DNA from: an uncultured Eubacterium sp. | Lineage (GTDB): Bacteria > Bacillota > Clostridia > Lachnospirales > Lachnospiraceae | Assembly (NCBI GenBank): GCA_900547255.1 | Contig: URGC01000083.1 | Coordinates: 1 to 11,090 of the forward strand | Direction of reading: 5' to 3' | Length of the DNA: 11,090 nt | In this document: positions 6,351 through 11,090 of the stretch, piece after piece | Position numbering within the stretch: the stretch's first letter is position 1 | Layout: every line of letters starts with the position of its first letter | Notes under the pieces: generated by a model | What the model was told of the DNA's origin: nothing | The model's database searches: none | What the model saw: only the letters and a program-made list of their open reading frames with translations | Program-made: the position numbers and the translations under genes

Positions 6351-7355
6351 TTATCGAGATACTTCATTTCCTTTAGATGCAAATGCAAGCTTGTTAACTT
6401 CATCAACAGATACAAGGTTGAAATCACCTGATACTGTGTGCTTGAGGCAGCTTGCTGCATTAGAGAATTCAACAGCCTTCTGTGGCTCGAAATGATTGAT
6501 AAGGCTGTATATGATACCAGCACAATAAGCGTCACCGGCACCGATATAATCAAGGATATTCATGTAATATTCCTGACTGTAATATGCCTTTCCTTCTGTA
6601 TAAATCATTGACTGAAGCTTGAATGTTGTGATTGAAGTCTCGGTTCTCCATACAGAGGCAACCATCTTGAATGGGAACATCTTAGTAAGCTCTTTAGCGA
6701 TATAAGCGTTTTTCTCTTCAGAAGAGTTAGAAGCATCCATTCCGAATATTCCTACTGCATCATCCTCATTGGCAATACAGATATCAACGTATTTGCAGAC
6801 CTCACTCATAACCTTGTAAGCTTTTTCACTGCTCCAGAGTTTGCTTCTGTAGTTAAGGTCACAGCTTACAGTCAAGCCTTTCTCTTTAGCTTTCTTGCAG
6901 GCTTCAATAGTAATCTCAGCCATATTGTCGCTTATAGCAGGTGTGATGCCTGAAAAGTGGAACCATGTTGCATCTGCAAATATTTCATCCCAGTTAAATT
7001 CATCCTTCTCAGCAAGGGCAAATGCAGAGCCTTTTCTATTATATATAACATTAGTAGGTCTCTGGCTTGTCTTTTTCTCAAGGAAATAGATACCTATCTG
7101 GTCTCCGCCACGTACAATGTGTTCAATTCCAACACCATATTCACGTAAAGCATTGACAGCACTCTGACCTATAGTGTGTGCTGGGAGCTTAGTAACGTAA
7201 CTGGTATCTACACCAAAGTTAGAAAGAGATACAGCAGTGTTAGCCTCACCTCCGCCATATACTGCTTCATAAGAATGTGCCTGAGTAAATCTTTCGTTGT
7301 TTTCAGGCGATAATCTAAGCATTAGTTCACCAAATGTTATAATTTTATCCTTCAT
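6351..7355 (-). CDS. kdgK: 2-dehydro-3-deoxygluconokinase (KDG kinase, PfkB/ribokinase family)
   Basis: Predicted to phosphorylate 2-keto-3-deoxygluconate to KDPG, the kinase step of pectin and uronate breakdown. The 334-residue protein has the N-terminal PfkB glycine signature around GGGEAN at 34-39, CDLNYRSKLW at 165-174 as in KDG kinases, and the C-terminal signature DYIGAGDAY at 269-277 with catalytic base Asp275. The closing SGDFNLVSVDEV at 309-320 also favours KDG kinase over fructokinase or ribokinase. The start at 7355 has TAGGAGAA about 7 bases upstream on the minus strand. It stands alone: no KDPG aldolase or uronate isomerase gene is in the window, so the substrate rests on motif resemblance only. 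It is transcribed divergently from greA across a 235-base gap that holds a 10-base tandem repeat. Confidence 0.82.
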   Translation of the reverse strand: MKDKIITFGELMLRLSPENNERFTQAHSYEAVYGGGEANTAVSLSNFGVDTSYVTKLPAHTIGQSAVNALREYGVGIEHIVRGGDQIGIYFLEKKTSQRPTNVIYNRKGSAFALAEKDEFNWDEIFADATWFHFSGITPAISDNMAEITIEACKKAKEKGLTVSCDLNYRSKLWSSEKAYKVMSEVCKYVDICIANEDDAVGIFGMDASNSSEEKNAYIAKELTKMFPFKMVASVWRTETSITTFKLQSMIYTEGKAYYSQEYYMNILDYIGAGDAYCAGIIYSLINHFEPQKAVEFSNAASCLKHTVSGDFNLVSVDEVNKLAFASKGNEVSR

Positions 7356-7395
7356 TTTTCCATTCTCCTAAGTTATCTTTAAAAGTCTGAAATAG

Positions 7396-7415
7396 ATTTT
7401 AACACATTTTAACAC
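7396..7415. repeat. Perfect tandem duplication of a 10-base motif upstream of kdgK
   Basis: ATTTTAACAC occurs twice head to tail; on the minus strand this reads GTGTTAAAAT twice. It lies 41-60 bases upstream of the kdgK ATG. The period equals about one helical turn, as expected for a protein contacting one DNA face. Each copy also contains TTAAAAT, which resembles a -10 element. It could be an operator, a promoter duplication or chance in AT-rich DNA. Confidence 0.5.
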
Positions 7416-7590
7416 CGAATTCATCAGTATTTGTTAAATTTTTACTGACTTTTACTTTATTAATCAAATATTTGCACTAACATCGGGATATAATAAACAT
7501 TTTTAGTATAGATGTGGAATTTATGAAACAAATGATATAGAATGATGTTGGCAGATTGATTCAAGTACAATTCTGCGGAATGGAGAGATT

Positions 7591-8091
7591 ATGTATAACG
7601 AATTGACACCTGATGACATTAAGAAAATGGAAGAAGAGATTGAATACAGAGTGCATGTTGTCCGTAAAGAGGCACTTGAGGATGTTAAGACAGCCAGGGC
7701 ACATGGCGATCTTAGTGAGAATTTTGAATATCAGGCAGCTAAGCGGGAGAAGAACAGGAATGAAAGCCGTATAAGATATTTACAGAGAATGATTAAAACG
7801 GCAACTGTAATATCGGATAAATCTGCGGATGATGAGGCAGGAATTAACAATCGTGTAGAGATATTCTATGAAGATGATGAAACGATAGAGACAATTAAGC
7901 TTGTCACAACTGTCAGAGGAGATTCACTTGAAGGGCTTATAAGCATAGAGTCGCCATTAGGCAAGGCGATACTTGGACATAAGGTTGGCGACAGGGTTTT
8001 AGTCGAGGTTAATGAGTCAGTAAAATATTATATAGTGATTAAATCAATTGATAAGACAGCCGGCTCAGATGATGAGATTCAGCCATACTAG
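7591..8091 (+). CDS. greA: GreA-family transcript cleavage/elongation factor
   Basis: GreA factors enter the secondary channel of RNA polymerase and stimulate cleavage of backtracked RNA. The 166-residue protein has the two-part GreA plan: an N-terminal antiparallel coiled coil whose tip reads ARAHGDLSENFEY at 35-47, with the acidic Asp40 and Glu43 that coordinate the catalytic magnesium, and a C-terminal FKBP-like domain with ISIESPLGKAILGHKVGD. Compared with the usual SENAEY the tip has Phe for Ala, and the first helix diverges from typical GreA, so it may be a second paralogue in this genome. A hydrophilic tail of about ten residues ends the protein. The ATG follows TGGAGAG at 7581-7586. 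A TATAAT lies at 7489-7494 upstream, without a convincing -35. Confidence 0.9.
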   Translation: MYNELTPDDIKKMEEEIEYRVHVVRKEALEDVKTARAHGDLSENFEYQAAKREKNRNESRIRYLQRMIKTATVISDKSADDEAGINNRVEIFYEDDETIETIKLVTTVRGDSLEGLISIESPLGKAILGHKVGDRVLVEVNESVKYYIVIKSIDKTAGSDDEIQPY

Positions 8092-8116
8092 ATATTTTAA
8101 TTGTGATATTTTTATA

Positions 8117-8145
8117 TTGACACAAGCATATACTAATGGTATTAT
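8117..8145 (+). promoter_or_regulatory. Extended -10 sigma-A promoter of the coiled-coil gene
   Basis: TTGACA at 8117-8122 lies 17 bases before TATTAT at 8140-8145, and TGG directly before the -10 gives an extended element. The predicted start near 8152 leaves a short leader containing AAAGGAGGA ahead of the ATG at 8180. The gene and possibly the helicase after it are thus expressed independently of greA. An overlapping TATAAT at 8143-8148 would need a less favourable 20-base spacer. Confidence 0.72.
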
Positions 8146-8179
8146 AATATTGAGAATAATAAGAAAGGAGGAAGAGCGC

Positions 8180-8716
8180 ATGACAGATAGAGAGATTCTA
8201 CTGAGTTTGTATAATGATATGCATGAGGTGAAGGACTGCATGACGAGTCTTGAGAATCGAGTGGCAAATCTGGAAAGCAGCATGACTATTCTTAAGAATG
8301 ATGTGACAGGACTTAAGAATGATGTGACAGGACTTAAGAATGATGTGTCAGGACTTAAGAATGATGTATCAGGACTTAAGAAGGATGTGTCAGACCTCAA
8401 GAATGATGTGTCAGGTCTCAAGAATGATGTATCAGGTCTCAAGAAGGATGTGACAGGTCTCAAGAATGATGTATCAGGTCTCAAGAAGGATGTGACAGGA
8501 CTTAAGAAGGATGTGACAAACATCAAGATGACTCTTGAGAATGAGACTAATCGTAATATACGCATTATTGCAGAGGGACACAGTGATTTAAGCCGCAAGT
8601 TTGATGAGGCATTAAAGCATGAACAGCAGTATCATGAGGAAAGAGAGCTGCTTATAGTCAGGGTTAATTCAATAGAGAATGATGTACGAAAGATTAAAGA
8701 AAAGGTTGCTATATAG
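8180..8716 (+). CDS. Heptad-repeat coiled-coil protein of unknown function
   Basis: A 178-residue soluble protein with no signal peptide or membrane segment. After a helical N-terminus (MTDREILLSLYNDMHEVKDC) come eleven uninterrupted seven-residue repeats at 38-114 of the type LKNDVTG, varying N/K at the third place and T/S at the sixth. Val and Leu alternate at spacings of 3 and 4, so Val sits at a and Leu at d; Lys at e and Asp at g can form inter-chain salt bridges. A glycine on the outer face in almost every heptad is unusual for a helix. The C-terminal 64 residues are charged and also coiled-coil-like. The ATG at 8180 follows a strong AAAGGAGGA and its own promoter; a longer reading from 8048 would enter greA. 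The helicase gene begins 58 bases later and may be co-transcribed. No function can be assigned. Confidence 0.85.
   Translation: MTDREILLSLYNDMHEVKDCMTSLENRVANLESSMTILKNDVTGLKNDVTGLKNDVSGLKNDVSGLKKDVSDLKNDVSGLKNDVSGLKKDVTGLKNDVSGLKKDVTGLKKDVTNIKMTLENETNRNIRIIAEGHSDLSRKFDEALKHEQQYHEERELLIVRVNSIENDVRKIKEKVAI
8291..8521 (+). repeat. Eleven 21-base tandem repeats encoding the heptads
   Basis: Exactly 231 bases made of eleven 21-base units with the pattern CTTAAGAATGATGTGACAGGA. Copies differ slightly and fall into two flavours, one using GGA CTT and one using GGT CTC at the unit junction. The GGT CTC units are grouped in the middle-to-late part, which suggests growth by local duplication. Because the unit is a multiple of three, copy number can change without breaking the frame. 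Confidence 0.95.
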
Positions 8717-8774
8717 GGATTACATAGATGTAAGTCAGTACGCTATATGATTATCTGGTGGAGAGGAGATATTA

Positions 8775-10601
8775 ATGGCTCTGGACCAGATTCAATATGC
8801 CGCAGTTAGACATTTTAATGGGCCAGCTATGATTTTGGCAGGACCGGGAAGCGGCAAGACTACAGTTATAACACATAGGATATGGAGTCTTATCAAAGAC
8901 AGAGACGTTTGTCAGGATAAGATTTTAGTCATAACATTTACCAAGATGGCGGCTGTTGAGATGAAGAACCGATTTTTAAAGATGGGAAATCTATCATCAA
9001 CGGGAGTGAATTTTGGTACATTTCACGCAGTATTTTTTATGATTCTTAAGAATGTCTATGGCTTTAAAGCTACGGACATTGTCAAAGTGTCACAACAATG
9101 GAAGTTTATTAAGACACAGTTTTCGCTTTATAACGTAGAGGTACGTGATGAGAATAATACAATTGGAGACATTATATCAGAGATAGGCAAGGTTAAATCA
9201 TTAGATGACGATGCGAGAGCAGGATATATTCCTAAGAGCTGTGAATATAAGCTGTTCTTTAATATATTTGATGAATATGACAGATGGCTTAAATCATCGC
9301 ATATGGTTGATTTTGAAGATATGATGATTAAGACCTATGAGCTTTTTAGCCGTGATAAAGATGAGCTGAAAAAGTGGCAGGACAGGTTTGAATATATATT
9401 GATAGATGAATTTCAGGATGCATCGCCAATGCAGTTTAAGATTGTAAAGATGCTTGCCGAAGGACATAATAATATATTCGTGGTTGGAGATGATGACCAG
9501 AGTATATATGGATTCAGAGGAGCTGCACCGGCGGTTATGCAGGAGTTTAAGAACTCGTATGAAGATATATCGGTTTATACACTCAATGTCAATTACAGGT
9601 CTAACGAGGCAGTTGTAGAGTCGGCAACAAAGCTTATTAATACCAATAAAGACAGATTTTATAAGGATTTAAAGGCTTTTCATGACAGAGGATATGAGGT
9701 CAAAAAGCTGGAATTTGATACAATTGGTGAAGAAAATTCATATGTGGCGCATATTGCACATGATGGAATCATGACAGCAATACTTACAAGAACTAATAGC
9801 GGCGCATATGATATTAAAAGATACCTTGAACATGATGGGATTGGTGTTGATATCAAGGCTTCTGCTAAAGAAGATAAGCTGTTTTCACATTGGATTGCAC
9901 TTGATATAGCAGCGTATATAAGAATTGCCTGTGGAAGTAAAAGAAGAGCAGATTATGTGAGAATAATCAATAAACCAGTACGTTTTATAAGCCGTGAATT
10001 TTTCATATCTGAGTTTGTTGATACAGATGTGATTCTTATGAGGATGAAGCAGGGCAGACAGACAAAGCTTCAGGATAATCTGTTGAAATTAATAACCGAT
10101 ATGCGCATATTAAAGAGTATGACACCATATGCAGGCATCAATTATATAAGAAAGAAGATTGGATATGATGCATATATATCAGAATATTCGCGTGAACAGG
10201 GAGAATGCAGGGAAAACTTTATAAAGCTGTTAGACAGGCTGCAGGAGTCAGCGGCAGGATATGATTCATATGATGAATGGCTTGAACTCTATAATTCTGA
10301 TAATGAGTTAAAAGCAGCAGATAGCAGTGTACAATCAAAACATCTGGATAAGCAGCACAATAACGTGACGATATGCACAATGCATAGTTCAAAAGGACTT
10401 GAATACGACAGAGTAATAATAATAGATGCCAATGAGGGGATTATGCCATATAATAAGGCGGTGACCAAGGCTGATATTGAGGAGGAGCGCAGGCTGTTCT
10501 ATGTTGCAATGACAAGGGCAAAAGAACAGCTTATCATATGTTCAGTCCGTGAACGCTATAATAAGTGCCTTTTGCCCTCAAGATTCCTTAAAGAATTCTG
10601 A
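8775..10601 (+). CDS. UvrD/PcrA/Rep-like superfamily 1A DNA helicase
   Basis: An ATP-dependent 3'-5' DNA helicase of 608 residues. SF1A motifs appear in order: Q motif LDQIQYAAV at 3-11, motif I AGPGSGKTT at 22-30 (Lys28), Ia ITFTKMAAVEMKNR at 53-66, GTFHA at 81-85, II LIDEFQD at 209-215 (Asp211, Glu212), III VGDDDQSIYGFRG at 237-249, IV NYRSN at 273-277, V TMHSSKGLEYD at 535-545 and VI RRLFYVAMTRAK at 572-583. It stops soon after motif VI, about 110-140 residues short of typical PcrA or UvrD, so it lacks their C-terminal tail with the polymerase-binding region. No nuclease domain is seen. The ATG follows GAGAGGAGA at 8761-8769. Repair or replication-fork restart is likely, but the exact subfamily is open. 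It is the last gene of the plus-strand group. Confidence 0.92.
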   Translation: MALDQIQYAAVRHFNGPAMILAGPGSGKTTVITHRIWSLIKDRDVCQDKILVITFTKMAAVEMKNRFLKMGNLSSTGVNFGTFHAVFFMILKNVYGFKATDIVKVSQQWKFIKTQFSLYNVEVRDENNTIGDIISEIGKVKSLDDDARAGYIPKSCEYKLFFNIFDEYDRWLKSSHMVDFEDMMIKTYELFSRDKDELKKWQDRFEYILIDEFQDASPMQFKIVKMLAEGHNNIFVVGDDDQSIYGFRGAAPAVMQEFKNSYEDISVYTLNVNYRSNEAVVESATKLINTNKDRFYKDLKAFHDRGYEVKKLEFDTIGEENSYVAHIAHDGIMTAILTRTNSGAYDIKRYLEHDGIGVDIKASAKEDKLFSHWIALDIAAYIRIACGSKRRADYVRIINKPVRFISREFFISEFVDTDVILMRMKQGRQTKLQDNLLKLITDMRILKSMTPYAGINYIRKKIGYDAYISEYSREQGECRENFIKLLDRLQESAAGYDSYDEWLELYNSDNELKAADSSVQSKHLDKQHNNVTICTMHSSKGLEYDRVIIIDANEGIMPYNKAVTKADIEEERRLFYVAMTRAKEQLIICSVRERYNKCLLPSRFLKEF

Positions 10602-10644
10602 ATTGCTGTAATTTAGAATTGAAAAAGCATATCAATTAAAAAGT

Positions 10645-10669
10645 CAGGCTGATTGCTACAGTCTGTTTA
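10645..10669 (+). terminator. Possible weak terminator after the helicase gene
   Basis: CAGGCT at 10645-10650 can pair with AGTCTG at 10660-10665 (one G-T pair) around a 9-base loop, followed by TTTAT. It lies between the convergent helicase and DUF1292 genes, where a terminator is expected, but the stem is short and the T-run poor. Confidence 0.3.
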
Positions 10670-10996
10670 TTCTTCCTCATCTTCCTGCTGATAGAGTTCT
10701 TCATATTCCATAGCATCAAGTTCTTCGTCAAATGCTTCAGAAACTATCTCATATTCTTCATCAGAGTCAATGTTTTCTAATACAGGCTCATTATCCTTAG
10801 TCTGTGAGTATCTGTATAGATAAACTTCATCATTGTCTGCTGCTTCACCTTCAAGTGGTAAGAGTGCTATGTAATTGTTATTGCCGGCTGGGAATATGCG
10901 GATAATAGCACATTCGCACTCAGTTCCATCATCAAGTGAGAGTGTTACAGTTGAGTATTCATTAGAATTGTTATCAATGTTAATGTCTTCAGACAT
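10667..10996 (-). CDS. DUF1292 family protein (YrzB-like), highly acidic
   Basis: A 109-residue cytoplasmic protein. The core VTLSLDDGTECECAIIRIF at 17-35, YIALLPLEG at 42-50, EVYLYRYSQ at 57-65 and EYEIVSEAFDEEL at 81-93 follows the DUF1292 pattern found in Firmicutes, often beside ruvX or MarR-type genes. The C-terminus is strongly acidic, ending EDEEE. No function is established for the family. I start at the ATG at 10996, preceded on the minus strand by CGGAG at proper distance; a reading from 11029 would add eleven residues without a better site. The usual neighbours would lie beyond the right edge. It converges on the helicase gene with only a 65-base gap. Confidence 0.87.
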   Translation of the reverse strand: MSEDINIDNNSNEYSTVTLSLDDGTECECAIIRIFPAGNNNYIALLPLEGEAADNDEVYLYRYSQTKDNEPVLENIDSDEEYEIVSEAFDEELDAMEYEELYQQEDEEE

Positions 10997-11044
10997 AATA
11001 AACTCCGTTCCTGTACTGTAATAGTACAATGTTATAATGATGTT

Positions 11045-11068
11045 GGGGTCAAAAGGTATTTTGACCCC
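11045..11068. terminator. Perfect 10-base-pair hairpin upstream of the DUF1292 gene
   Basis: GGGGTCAAAA at 11045-11054 and TTTTGACCCC at 11059-11068 are exact inverted copies around the loop GGTA. It may end transcription of a gene lying to the right on the minus strand, but there is no T-run on that strand after the stem and only TTTGAT on the plus strand. It could instead be a dispersed repeat or an operator for the DUF1292 gene, whose start is 48 bases away. Confidence 0.45.
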
Positions 11069-11090
11069 TTTGATACCAGATTGCTACGTG

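Noticed and set aside
8291..8521. CRISPR-like array
   Set aside because: The 21-base units are contiguous with no spacers and are in-frame codons.
8065..8598. Minus-strand open frame with repeated SFLRPDT heptads
   Set aside because: It is the complement of the 21-base repeats, kept open only because the repeat has no stop in that frame; the plus-strand gene has promoter, ribosome binding site and a perfect coiled-coil pattern.

Overview
The window looks like a low-to-moderate G+C Clostridia chromosome, most likely Lachnospiraceae. This is inferred from codon use (AGA arginine, many AT-rich third positions), strong AGGAGG-type ribosome binding sites, anaerobic sulfur metabolism, a KDG kinase of the pectin/uronate type and a Firmicutes DUF1292 protein. 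No similarity search was possible, so the genus is not claimed.

Layout. (1) 1-1723: the last codons of cysD followed directly by cysN, together ATP sulfurylase, on the + strand. (2) 1724-2088: a gene-free stretch almost filled by a 292-base imperfect palindrome. (3) 2089-3847, - strand: an ABC ATPase and a FecCD-type permease with overlapping ends and no binding protein in view. (4) 3998-6242, + strand: an operon with a clear sigma-A promoter encoding a compact siroheme/ferredoxin sulfite reductase, an atypical thioredoxin, a ThiS-type sulfur carrier and its E1-like activating enzyme, closed by a strong, probably bidirectional terminator. (5) 6351-7355, - strand: a KDG kinase (PfkB family). 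(6) 7591-10601, + strand: a GreA-type factor, a heptad-repeat coiled-coil protein with its own promoter, and a UvrD/PcrA-like helicase. (7) 10667-10996, - strand: a DUF1292 protein, with a perfect hairpin upstream of it.

How the genes fit together. CysDN activates sulfate to APS. An APS reductase, not in the window, would give sulfite. The sulfite reductase would make sulfide, and the E1/ThiS pair could carry that sulfide as a protein thiocarboxylate toward cysteine, homocysteine or thiamine. The sulfur carrier does not end in Gly-Gly: five residues (SVGIN) follow the glycines, so a peptidase would have to trim it first, as in the HcyS/HcyD-type systems. This sulfide-to-carrier arrangement is the most coherent pathway here and the ThiS tail is its most testable feature. 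The long palindrome after cysN and the 11-heptad protein are the other notable structures. The KDG kinase, GreA, helicase and DUF1292 genes look like ordinary chromosomal genes.
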